Under the pieces are notes generated by a model. It was not told the origin of the DNA. It made no database searches and saw only the letters and a list, made by a program, of their open reading frames with translations. This document shows positions 16,853 to 24,696 of a stretch of DNA of 50,204 bases, piece by piece (within the stretch, counting starts at the first letter, position 1; each line of letters starts with the position of its first letter). This stretch comes from an uncultured Lachnospiraceae bacterium (lineage in GTDB: Bacteria; Bacillota; Clostridia; Lachnospirales; Lachnospiraceae). The stretch covers positions 1 through 50,204 of the forward strand of contig CAJTWM010000025.1 in the NCBI GenBank assembly GCA_910579805.1, read 5' to 3'. A program made the translations under genes and the position numbers.

Positions 16853-17072
16853 AAGCAACAATTGTTTTAATTGCAGATAATTATGGTAGAAAATTGATGA
16901 TGAAAGCAAATAGGCATGGAAAGATGGGGGTTGAAGTGGCAAGACTACCACAGTATGTTTCCTTAAAGCAGCCATTTGTGATTTCTGGTTTAGAGAGTAT
17001 GGAAGTATTCTTTGATGGATTCGCAAAGGAACTAATAAGATATAACAGTTACCTGTAAATCCTTTGCATCAA
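16849..17072 (+). pseudogene. 2H-phosphoesterase (2'-5' RNA ligase-like) gene, frameshifted and truncated
   Basis: The frame begins at the ATGA overlap with thrS and reads 'MKATIVLIADNYGRKLMMKA', then 'VEVARLPQYVSLKQPFVISG'. This is the N-terminal third of a 2'-5' RNA ligase-like (2H phosphoesterase) protein, the H-V-S-type motif appearing as Y-V-S here. After 'FDGFAKELIRY' the frame is lost and stops at 17058. In another frame the expected continuation 'ITVTCKSF' can be read just beyond. The rest of the gene, including the second H-x-T/S motif, is gone and replaced by an acetyltransferase fragment on the other strand. It is read as non-functional. Confidence 0.65.
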
Positions 17073-17222
17073 TCAAACTTTTGGAGAAAGCCAATGATTG
17101 TCAGTTGTTATCGGCTGCGTTGGAGTCTGCTTAAGGTGTTTTTCGTAAAATTTTCTGGCTTGCGGATTATCCTCAAAAACCGACAGACATATGTGATTTC
17201 TCCAAAACCTTTGAAAGCTTCG
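17073..17222 (-). pseudogene. GNAT acetyltransferase C-terminal fragment
   Basis: On the minus strand, 'RNHICLSVFEDNPQARKFYE' followed by 'KHLKQTPTQPITTDNHWLS' is the last part of a GNAT acetyltransferase: the final strand and the N-x-x-A-x-x-F-Y-E-K acetyl-CoA-binding helix. There is no N-terminal portion, because the sequence before it runs into the end of the intact GNAT gene at 17233. It is therefore a leftover of a related gene, perhaps lost by recombination between paralogues. Confidence 0.55.
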
Positions 17223-17232
17223 TCTAAGCATG

Positions 17233-17688
17233 CTACAATTTTTTGACAAACGCCGCATTGTTTTTCAACTGATAAAAGTTTTGCTTTTGATAAAATTCAT
17301 ATGCGGGCACATTGTTTTCCGTCAACAGAAAAATATGAGTCAGGCCTAGATTTTTGCAGGCAGTTTCTATTTTTGCCATAAAAAAGGTACCTATGCCGTT
17401 TCCCTGTTTTGAAGTTTTAACGCAGAATTCGTCAATACAATATTCCGTGCCGGAATACCAGTGTTTTATGCGGCCCATAGAGATGCCGGCCAACTCGTTT
17501 CCTTCGTACAATCCAAAAGTCAGGGAATTATTTTGCCCGATCAGATCATGGATATATAGCTGCAATTGATCCTCATCGGACCAATCGTCATTCCATGGTT
17601 CTTCCGTAAATACGCTGAAAAACAATTCTTTTATCATGCTAAAGGAATCCTCGTCCAATTGTCTGATATCATATTTTGTTTCTTTCAT
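17233..17688 (-). CDS. GNAT-family N-acetyltransferase
   Basis: This 151-residue protein starts with ATG 17688, GGAGGT ahead. The layout is that of a single GNAT domain: 'MIKELFFSVFTEEPWNDDWS', the substrate-side strand 'LTFGLYEGNELAGISMGRIK', and the acetyl-CoA loop 'SKQGNGIGTFFMAKIETACK' (Q-G-x-G-I/x-G pattern). The terminal 'NNVPAYEFYQKQNFYQL' completes it. It transfers an acetyl group from acetyl-CoA to an amine, but the substrate is unknown. The short GNAT fragment downstream resembles its C-terminus only in general. The alkyltransferase-like gene is upstream on the same strand, separated by about 75 bp. Confidence 0.85.
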   Translation of the reverse strand: MKETKYDIRQLDEDSFSMIKELFFSVFTEEPWNDDWSDEDQLQLYIHDLIGQNNSLTFGLYEGNELAGISMGRIKHWYSGTEYCIDEFCVKTSKQGNGIGTFFMAKIETACKNLGLTHIFLLTENNVPAYEFYQKQNFYQLKNNAAFVKKL

Positions 17689-17762
17689 TTTACCTCCATG
17701 CCAGAGCAGTTTTTTTGCGAAGGCCGCATACCTATTCCTGTTTTGGCGGTAACGTCCGGTTT

Positions 17763-18260
17763 CTATCCGTCTGTCTTAACACGCTCTAATGTAAACAGTA
17801 CTTTTTGATAGTCTTTTACAAAGTATTTGATATTTGTCCTGCCTTTTTGAATGATGAGATGCCCTTCGCTTTCCAATTTTTCCTTTTGCGCTTCGATACC
17901 GCCCGGATATTTGGGATTCAGTTCACCGTTTGCTTTTAAGGTTCTCCAATAAGGCGTTTCATTGTCCGGGCGCTGGAAACTCGCCCATGCTGCGATCGAT
18001 ACAAAGATTCCTGCCGTAATCGGTTCCGTAAAATCCGCGTGATTTGATTTCGCCAGATACGCCCGGATCTCCCCTATGGTAATCACGTTTCCATAAGGAA
18101 TCCGCTTCATTATTTTATCATAGTCGATGGGCGGCGCAAAGTACATTCTGTCCCCGCCATATTTTTCGATGCTTTTTTTGTCTGTGATCTTTTGGATCTT
18201 TGGCATATCTTTCTTATCATTTAACATAGCGTTAAAGTCTTTTTTTTCTTCGTTAGCCAT
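17763..18260 (-). CDS. MGMT-family alkyltransferase-like DNA-binding protein
   Basis: The start is ATG 18260 with AAGGAGGTGG ahead, although the frame is open about 40 codons further; 165 residues. 'MKRIPYGNVITIGEIRAYLA' is the DNA-binding helix-turn-helix region of O6-methylguanine methyltransferase relatives, and 'SFQRPDNETPYWRTLKANGE' stands where the P-C-H-R active site is found. The reactive cysteine is missing (T-P-Y-W-R), so the protein cannot take up alkyl groups. Like ATL proteins it probably flags damaged bases for excision repair. This is a known variant of MGMT found widely in Clostridia. Confidence 0.85.
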   Translation of the reverse strand: MANEEKKDFNAMLNDKKDMPKIQKITDKKSIEKYGGDRMYFAPPIDYDKIMKRIPYGNVITIGEIRAYLAKSNHADFTEPITAGIFVSIAAWASFQRPDNETPYWRTLKANGELNPKYPGGIEAQKEKLESEGHLIIQKGRTNIKYFVKDYQKVLFTLERVKTDG

Positions 18261-18456
18261 CCGTATCCACCTCCTTAACAGGATTATAAAACTATTAAGG
18301 AGGGGATGCAATGAGACTGTTTTTATTTTTCCAATATTGGGGATTGTAATCATAAAGGACATTTTGTAAGATGGTATCAAGGAAAAAAGGAAGTTAAGGC
18401 GGCGGGACGGAGGAAGAAGCTTTTTTATAAAAAGAGCGGGAGAAAGAAGGGGAATT

Positions 18457-19254
18457 ATGTTACAGTTTGGAATGCCTACGTTGATTGAGATTGACAGTTT
18501 AGAAGTTACGATGCAGCTTTGCGAGGAACTGGGATTGGATTTTGTAGAGCTGAATATGAACCTGCCTCAATATCAGGCAGAGCGTTTAGAGGATGTTGGG
18601 TATTTAAGGCAGCTTCAGGAAAAGTACGGGATCGGGTATACCATACATTTGGATGAAAACCTGAATGTGTGTGATTTTAATAAAGCGGTGGCAAAAGCTT
18701 ATATGGATACTGTCGTCAGAGCAATCCGGACGGCGAAGGCATTAGAGGTTCCGATTTTGAATATGCATATGAACCATGGAGTGCATTTTACACTGCCGGA
18801 TAAAACAGTACAATTGTTTGAACAATATTTTGAAGAGTATATGAAAACATGGAAAGAATTCAGGGAGGTTTGCGAGCGGACGGTCGACGGCGCGGATCTA
18901 AAGATCTGTATTGAGAATACGGACGGCTACCGGCGCTATGAGAGATCCGCCGTCGAATATCTGCTTCAAAGCGATGTGTTTTGTCTGACCTGGGATATCG
19001 GGCATTCCCATGCGGCGGGAAATGCAGACGAACCGTTTATTTTGGAACATCAGGATAAACTGCGCCATTTTCATATACATGACAGTCTTGGCAAACAGGA
19101 TCATAGGATATTGGGAAGCGGTGAAATAGATTTGGAACAGAGACTGGATATGGCGGAAAAATGCCATTGCCGATGTGTAGTAGAAACCAAGACAGCCGCT
19201 GCCCTTAAGGAATCCGTGCAATGGATTTGGGAAGAATATTTAAAGAAATTTTAG
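18457..19254 (+). CDS. Sugar phosphate isomerase/epimerase (TIM barrel, AP endonuclease 2 family)
   Basis: This 265-residue protein starts at ATG 18457 (AGAAGGGG ahead). It opens 'MLQFGMPTLIEIDSLEVTMQ' and alternates strands and helices of a TIM barrel. Metal-binding residues are visible as Glu in 'LKICIENTDG', Asp and His in 'CLTWDIGHSHAAG', His in 'LRHFHIHDSLGKQDHRILGS' and the final Glu in 'CRCVVETKTAA'. That set is the metal site of xylose-isomerase-like enzymes. Genes of this family often belong to sugar catabolism, which fits the glycosidase neighbours. The exact substrate cannot be deduced. It precedes the GH13 gene by 47 bp and is probably in its operon. Confidence 0.85.
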   Translation: MLQFGMPTLIEIDSLEVTMQLCEELGLDFVELNMNLPQYQAERLEDVGYLRQLQEKYGIGYTIHLDENLNVCDFNKAVAKAYMDTVVRAIRTAKALEVPILNMHMNHGVHFTLPDKTVQLFEQYFEEYMKTWKEFREVCERTVDGADLKICIENTDGYRRYERSAVEYLLQSDVFCLTWDIGHSHAAGNADEPFILEHQDKLRHFHIHDSLGKQDHRILGSGEIDLEQRLDMAEKCHCRCVVETKTAAALKESVQWIWEEYLKKF

Positions 19255-19301
19255 GTATGGATGTTACGGTACAGCCCGCCGGTCTGGAAGGAGAGTAAAA
19301 G

Positions 19302-20924
19302 ATGAGCGATAAGAAATGGTGGAAAAACGCAGTAATTTATCAGATTTACCCCCGCAGTTTTGCGGACAGCAATAAGGACGGAATAGGCGACCTGCAGGGG
19401 ATCATTTCAAAATTGGATTATTTGGAGGATTTGGGGATAGACGCGGTCTGGCTCTCACCTGTGTGTAAGTCTCCGCAAGATGATAACGGCTATGATATTT
19501 CCGATTATCAGGATATTGACCCGATGTTCGGTACTTTGGAAGATATGGACGGGCTGATCAGAGAAGCAGGGAAACGGAATATCCGTATTATCATGGATTT
19601 GGTATTGAATCACTCTTCGGATGAACATGACTGGTTTCAGGAAGCAAAAAAGAGCAGGCAGAATCCTTATCATGATTACTATGTCTGGCGTGACGGTAAG
19701 GAAGGGAATCCGCCCAACGATATGAGGGCGGCTTTTGGCGGGTCGGCTTGGGAATGGGTTCCGCAGATAGAGCAGTATTATTTTCACCAATTTGCCGTAA
19801 AGCAGCCGGATCTGAACTGGGAGAACCCAAGACTGCGTCAGGAAATCTATGATATGATCAATTGGTGGACGGCAAGGGGCGTAGGAGGATTCCGGTTGGA
19901 CGTGATCGATCAGATAGCCAAAGAACCGGATCGTAAGATTACGAATAACGGCCCGCGGCTTCATGAGTTTCTAAGGGAGCTGAGCAGGGAGACATTCCAA
20001 AAGGCCGATCTGGTTACCGTAGGAGAAACGTGGGGAGCCACAACGGAACTTGCTAAATTATACAGTAATCCTGATAATAGCGAGTTATCCATGGTATTCC
20101 AATTTGAGCATATCTGTCTGGATCAGATGGAAGGAAAGGAAAAATGGGATCTGGCGCCGCTGCCGTTTCTGAAATTAAAAGAGGTGTTCGGGCGATGGCA
20201 GACGGAATTATGTGGAAAGGGATGGAACAGTCTGTTTTGGAATAATCACGATCTGCCCAGAATTGTTTCCCGCTGGGGAAACGACGGTGCATATCGGGTA
20301 GAATCTGCAAAAATGCTGGCGATCTTGTTACATGGAATGCAGGGAACGCCTTATATCTATCAGGGTGAAGAACTTGGAATGACCAATGCGGCATATAAAA
20401 TGGAAGAATACCGGGACATCGAAACGCTGAATGTGTATAAAGAACGCAAGGAAAAAGGATATGAGGAAGAAGAGATCTTACGGTCCATCCATGCAAAGAG
20501 CAGGGATAACGCGAGAACGCCAATGCAATGGAACGATAGGGAAAATGCAGGATTTACGGACGGAACGCCTTGGATTAAGGTAAATCCGAATTATAAGGAG
20601 ATCAATGCCGAGAAGCAGGTACAGGATCGGGATTCTGTTTTCTGGTGTTATAAAGAATTGATCCGTCTGCGTAAACAATATCCGGTATTGGTTGACGGCG
20701 ATTTCCGGATGCTGCTTGAGGAGGATGAAAGGATCTTTGCTTACATCAGGGAAGATGAAAAATCTGCGCTGCTTGTCGTCTGCAATTTCTATGACCGGAA
20801 AACAGACTGCCCGTTGAAAGAACTTGACGGGGATATGCGGCTACTGATCAGTAATTATAAAGAGACGGAGCAAAAGTTGGTTTTGCGTCCTTACGAAGCC
20901 AGAATGTATATAAAAGAAAAGTAA
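19302..20924 (+). CDS. GH13 alpha-glucosidase (oligo-1,6-glucosidase type)
   Basis: The 540-residue cytoplasmic enzyme has the GH13_31 layout: 'WWKNAVIYQIYPRSFADSN' at the N-terminus and the calcium-type 'DSNKDGIGDLQGI' loop. The nucleophile is Asp200 in GFRLDVIDQI, the acid/base Glu242 in GETWG, and the stabiliser Asp317 in NNHDLPR. The residue after the nucleophile is Val, which in this subfamily correlates with preference for alpha-1,6 links (isomaltase-like) rather than alpha-1,4. 'QPDLNWENP' also fits. No signal peptide is present, so the substrates are imported oligosaccharides. It lies 47 bp after the isomerase gene and 26 bp before a kinase gene, which suggests one transcript. Confidence 0.93.
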   Translation: MSDKKWWKNAVIYQIYPRSFADSNKDGIGDLQGIISKLDYLEDLGIDAVWLSPVCKSPQDDNGYDISDYQDIDPMFGTLEDMDGLIREAGKRNIRIIMDLVLNHSSDEHDWFQEAKKSRQNPYHDYYVWRDGKEGNPPNDMRAAFGGSAWEWVPQIEQYYFHQFAVKQPDLNWENPRLRQEIYDMINWWTARGVGGFRLDVIDQIAKEPDRKITNNGPRLHEFLRELSRETFQKADLVTVGETWGATTELAKLYSNPDNSELSMVFQFEHICLDQMEGKEKWDLAPLPFLKLKEVFGRWQTELCGKGWNSLFWNNHDLPRIVSRWGNDGAYRVESAKMLAILLHGMQGTPYIYQGEELGMTNAAYKMEEYRDIETLNVYKERKEKGYEEEEILRSIHAKSRDNARTPMQWNDRENAGFTDGTPWIKVNPNYKEINAEKQVQDRDSVFWCYKELIRLRKQYPVLVDGDFRMLLEEDERIFAYIREDEKSALLVVCNFYDRKTDCPLKELDGDMRLLISNYKETEQKLVLRPYEARMYIKEK

Positions 20925-20950
20925 CGGAAGTGAAGGAAAGGGAAATAGTG

Positions 20951-21736
20951 ATGTGGTTACCGGAAAAGATCCAAAAATTGACAGCGGGGGAAACCTATCA
21001 GGCAGATAACATTGGGATGTCGGATTCTTCCGTGTTACTTTTTCGTGACAAGGTGCTTAAAATACAGCCCTGCGGCAGGGAGGCGGAAACGGAGTACCGT
21101 ATGATGCTCTGGCTTAGAGGAAAACTTCCGGTCCCTCAAGCATTTGCCTATGAAATATCGGGGCAGAAATCTTATCTGCTCATGAGCAGATGCAGCGGCA
21201 GGATGGCATGCGATGAAACTTATATGCGGGATCCGGAACTTTTGGTCAAACTTCTTGCCAACGGACTGAAAAGGCTGTGGAGCGTTTCCGTTGCGGATTG
21301 CCCTGCGGACTGGCGGTTAGAGAAAAAGCTGGAGCAGGCGAGGGAAATCATAGAACGCGGTTTGGTAGACATGGACAACGTGGAGCCGGAGACTTTTGGC
21401 GAAAAGGGGTTTCGGGATCCTGAAGCGCTGCTGCAATGGCTGTATGATCACCGGCCCAAGGAAGAGCTTGTATTGTCCCACGGGGATTATTGTCTGCCGA
21501 ATCTGTTCGGAGAGGGAACCGAGCCTGTCGGATATATCGATTTAGGAAAAACCGGCGTTGCGGATAAATGGTGCGATATTGCATTGTGCTACCGGAGTCT
21601 GTTACATAATGCCGGCGGGAAATATTGCGGCGCAGCTTATGAGGGATTTGACGGACAGCTTTTGTTTAAAGAATTGGGAATAGAGCCGGATTGGGGGAAG
21701 ATCCGGTATTATACTTTGTTGGACGAATTGTTTTGA
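20951..21736 (+). CDS. Aminoglycoside 3'-phosphotransferase-like kinase
   Basis: I choose ATG 20951, preceded by AAGGAAAGGG, over the GTG seven codons earlier; 261 residues. The APH fold is clear: an ATP-binding N-lobe ('SSVLLFRDKVLKIQPCGREA'), a linker 'SYLLMSRCSGR', the catalytic loop HGDYCLPNLF with Asp179, and the metal-binding D-L-G at 198-200 within 'YIDLGKTGVADKWCDIAL'. These match APH(3') enzymes, which phosphorylate kanamycin-type drugs. Divergent chromosomal members may act on other substrates. Its place between two glycosidase genes would also fit a sugar kinase-like role. Whether it gives resistance cannot be told from sequence. Confidence 0.8.
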   Translation: MWLPEKIQKLTAGETYQADNIGMSDSSVLLFRDKVLKIQPCGREAETEYRMMLWLRGKLPVPQAFAYEISGQKSYLLMSRCSGRMACDETYMRDPELLVKLLANGLKRLWSVSVADCPADWRLEKKLEQAREIIERGLVDMDNVEPETFGEKGFRDPEALLQWLYDHRPKEELVLSHGDYCLPNLFGEGTEPVGYIDLGKTGVADKWCDIALCYRSLLHNAGGKYCGAAYEGFDGQLLFKELGIEPDWGKIRYYTLLDELF

Positions 21737-21842
21737 TACAATGGTAACGGCGCAGATTGGGTTGTTAAGAAAAGGGCGATAAGAAGGGCGAAGAAACCGC
21801 ATTCAAATGGTATTTAGGATATGGCATAGGAAAGGAGCATTC

Positions 21843-23921
21843 ATGAAAAAATATTTAGATAAGACGTTAAGCGCAGAGGAACGTGCGGAGGCGCTGGTGG
21901 ATGAAATGACGGTGGAAGAACAGGCAGTACAGTTAAGATATGACGCTCCGGCGCTGAAGCGTTTGGGGATTCCGGCCTATAACTGGTGGAACGAGGCGCT
22001 GCATGGGCTTGCCCGTTCCGGAACGGCGACTATGTTTCCTCAGGCGGTCGGCATGGCAGCCTCGTTTGATACGGAACTGATAGAAAGGGCGGGAGAGATC
22101 ACGTCAATAGAAGCAAGGGCAAAATATAACGCATATAGGAAGTTCGGCGATACGGATATTTATAAAGGGCTTACCCTTTGGTCTCCCAATATCAATCTTT
22201 TCCGTGATCCCCGCTGGGGCAGAGGACATGAAACATACGGGGAAGACCCTTATTTGACAGGGGAAATGGGAAAAGCCTATGTAAGAGGGCTTCAGGGAGA
22301 CGGGGAAGTACTCAGGAGCGCGGCGTGCGCCAAACACTTTGCCGCTCACAGCGGTCCCGAGCCGCTCCGCCATGAAATGAACGCGGAAGTGACGCCGAAG
22401 GATCTGGAGGAAACTTATCTGCCTGCTTTTGAGGATCTGGTAAAAGAGGCGAAGGTAGAAGGCGTAATGGGAGCGTACAGCCGGCTGAACGGAGAACCTA
22501 CCTGCGCCAGTCCGTTTCTTATGGGAAAGTTAAAGGAATGGGGATTCGACGGTTATTTTGTGTCCGACTGCTGGGCCATCAATGATTTTCACGAGCATCA
22601 TAAGATCACTTCCAATGCGACGGAATCTGCGGCTATGGCGCTGAAAGCGGGATGCGACGTAAACTGCGGCTGTACTTATGCCTATGTTTTGGCGGCATTG
22701 GAACAGGGGCTTGTGACGAAAGAGGATATCAGAAAAGCCTGCGTCCATTTGATGAGGACGAGGATCCGTCTGGGGATGTTTGACGATAAAACGGAATTTG
22801 ACGATATTCCGTACCCCATCGTGGCTTGTGAGGAACATAAAAAAGCGGCTTTAAAATGCGCGGAGGAATCCATGGTATTGTTAAAAAATAACGGAATCCT
22901 CCCGCTTGATGAAAACAATATCAAAACGTTGGCAGTAATCGGGCCGAATAGCGACAACCGTGTCGCTTTGGAAGGAAATTATTGCGGAACGGCTGACAGA
23001 TATGTCACTTTTTTGGAAGGGATTCAGGACCGGTTCCCGGGGCGGGTACTTTATGCGCAGGGATGCCATCTTTATAAGGACCGGACGACGGGACTTGCAG
23101 CGGAAGGCGACAGGTATGCGGAAGCGTTTGCCGCGGCGGAAAATGCGGATGCGGTGATCTTATGCGTCGGGCTGGATTCCACGATCGAAGGGGAAGAAGG
23201 AGATGCCAGCAACGAGTATTCTTCCGGAGATAAAGAGAACCTGCGTCTGCCGGAAAGCCAGAGAAAACTTATGGATCTGATTATAAAAACGGGAAAGCCG
23301 GTGATCGTAGTTTGCGCGGCGGGCAGCGCGGTCAATATTGAGGCGGAGACGGACGCGCTGATCCATGTATGGTATCCGGGGTCTGAAGGGGGGAAGGCTT
23401 TGGCCGGGCTTCTTTTTGGAGATATTTCCCCTTCCGGGAAACTGCCTGTCACTTTTTATGAAGATAGCGAAAAACTGCCTGCATTTACTGATTATTCCAT
23501 GAAAGGCAGGACGTACCGGTATGCGCAGGATAATATTCTTTATCCGTTTGGATATGGGCTTACTTATTCTAAAATTGTCTGCACCGGATTAAGCTGCAAA
23601 GAGCATATCGCGGAAGTCACGGCGGAAAATATGGGAGAGCGTTTTACGGAAGACGTGATTCAATTATATATAAAAGACTATAGTGAAAATGCCGTACCGA
23701 ATCATAGTCTGTGCGGATTTAAAAGAATATCGCTGCATCCCGGAGAAAAACGGACTTTTGAGATTCCCCTGTCGTCCCGATGTTTTACCGCAGTCAATGA
23801 AAACGGAGAAAGACAGGTATTTTCGGACCGCTTTACTTTGTACGCAGGTACTTGCCAGCCGGATCGGATCAGCGAAGAACTGACGGGAAACAAATGTGTG
23901 AGTATGGAAATTACGATGTAG
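21843..23921 (+). CDS. GH3 beta-glycosidase (beta-xylosidase/beta-glucosidase type)
   Basis: The start is ATG 21843 (GGAAAGGAG ahead), giving 692 residues. The N-terminal barrel holds 'YNWWNEALHGLARSG', 'TLWSPNINLFRDPRWGRGHE' and 'TYGEDPYLTG', the substrate pocket of bacterial GH3 xylosidases. The nucleophile is Asp242 in GYFVSDCW. 'CAKHFAAHSGPEPLRHE' carries the conserved K-H pair. The second domain ('AEESMVLLKNNGILPLDEN' onward) and a fibronectin-like C-terminal domain complete the family layout. No signal peptide is visible, so it acts on imported oligosaccharides. It ends the sugar run begun by the isomerase and GH13 genes. Confidence 0.93.
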   Translation: MKKYLDKTLSAEERAEALVDEMTVEEQAVQLRYDAPALKRLGIPAYNWWNEALHGLARSGTATMFPQAVGMAASFDTELIERAGEITSIEARAKYNAYRKFGDTDIYKGLTLWSPNINLFRDPRWGRGHETYGEDPYLTGEMGKAYVRGLQGDGEVLRSAACAKHFAAHSGPEPLRHEMNAEVTPKDLEETYLPAFEDLVKEAKVEGVMGAYSRLNGEPTCASPFLMGKLKEWGFDGYFVSDCWAINDFHEHHKITSNATESAAMALKAGCDVNCGCTYAYVLAALEQGLVTKEDIRKACVHLMRTRIRLGMFDDKTEFDDIPYPIVACEEHKKAALKCAEESMVLLKNNGILPLDENNIKTLAVIGPNSDNRVALEGNYCGTADRYVTFLEGIQDRFPGRVLYAQGCHLYKDRTTGLAAEGDRYAEAFAAAENADAVILCVGLDSTIEGEEGDASNEYSSGDKENLRLPESQRKLMDLIIKTGKPVIVVCAAGSAVNIEAETDALIHVWYPGSEGGKALAGLLFGDISPSGKLPVTFYEDSEKLPAFTDYSMKGRTYRYAQDNILYPFGYGLTYSKIVCTGLSCKEHIAEVTAENMGERFTEDVIQLYIKDYSENAVPNHSLCGFKRISLHPGEKRTFEIPLSSRCFTAVNENGERQVFSDRFTLYAGTCQPDRISEELTGNKCVSMEITM

Positions 23922-23965
23922 CGCGCCTCTTTCTCATCTTGCGGAAAAGGATTTATTTACAAACC

Positions 23966-23982
23966 CTGACATAAGGTGTCAG
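23966..23982. promoter_or_regulatory. Inverted repeat before the ClbS-like gene, candidate WYL-regulator operator
   Basis: CTGACA-TAAGG-TGTCAG lies about 130 bp upstream of the ClbS-like start. A matching TGACA...TGTCA dyad lies upstream of the DUF3795 gene at 28508, directly behind a YafY/WYL regulator gene. Confidence 0.5.
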
Positions 23983-24109
23983 TAATAATATGTTATATTA
24001 AAAATATAGCGGCATAACACATTCATTTTTGCCCCGCCTGTCCGCTTCTACGGACATCCGGATCAGGGAGGTTAAAAGTGTATTTCTAAACAGGGAGAGG
24101 AGACGCAAT

Positions 24110-24640
24110 ATGGGAAGACCAACCACAAAGGCCGATTTGATCGAAACGGCAAATACAAACTATCAGGAATTAAATGCTTTTATTTTATCCTTGACAGAAA
24201 AGGAACTGACAACGCCTTTTGAATTTGGACAAGAAAAAAAGGAGGCTCATTGGCAAAGAGATAAAAACCTTAGGGATATTTTGGTGCATCTTTACGAATG
24301 GCATCAGCTTTTGCTTCACTGGGTACGTTCCAATCAGGAAGGGAAAAACCAATCCTTTCTTCCGAAACCGTATAATTGGAAAAACTATGGAGAATTAAAT
24401 GTGGTATTTTGGAAGAAGCATCAGGATACGGACTTGGAAGAGGCGAAAGAACTGCTGCGGCAATCCCATCAGGAGGTAATGGAACTGGCGGAAACGTTTT
24501 CTGACGAAGAATTGTTTGCCAAAGGAGTATTTCCATGGGTGGGAAGCAGCACATTGGGTTCTTATTTTGTCAGCAATACCGGCAGCCATTACAACTGGGC
24601 AATAAAAAAGCTTAAGGCGCATAGAAAAAATTGCAAATAA
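24110..24640 (+). CDS. ClbS/DfsB-family four-helix bundle protein
   Basis: The start is ATG 24110 with GGGAGAGGAG ahead, giving 176 residues. It opens 'MGRPTTKADLIETANTNYQE' and continues through 'WQRDKNLRDILVHLYEWHQL' and 'LHWVRSNQEGKNQSFLPKPY' to 'YFVSNTGSHYNWAIKKLKAH', the signature of ClbS/DfsB proteins in the DinB-like bundle superfamily. ClbS protects colibactin producers by hydrolysing the toxin's warhead; most relatives in Firmicutes have unknown substrates. The promoter region carries a TGACA-TGTCA dyad, which suggests control by a ligand-sensing repressor. Confidence 0.85.
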   Translation: MGRPTTKADLIETANTNYQELNAFILSLTEKELTTPFEFGQEKKEAHWQRDKNLRDILVHLYEWHQLLLHWVRSNQEGKNQSFLPKPYNWKNYGELNVVFWKKHQDTDLEEAKELLRQSHQEVMELAETFSDEELFAKGVFPWVGSSTLGSYFVSNTGSHYNWAIKKLKAHRKNCK

Positions 24641-24696
24641 AGCCGTTATGATATAGTATAATAAAGTACGACAGTTTGCAGTTTAAGGTGGACAAA

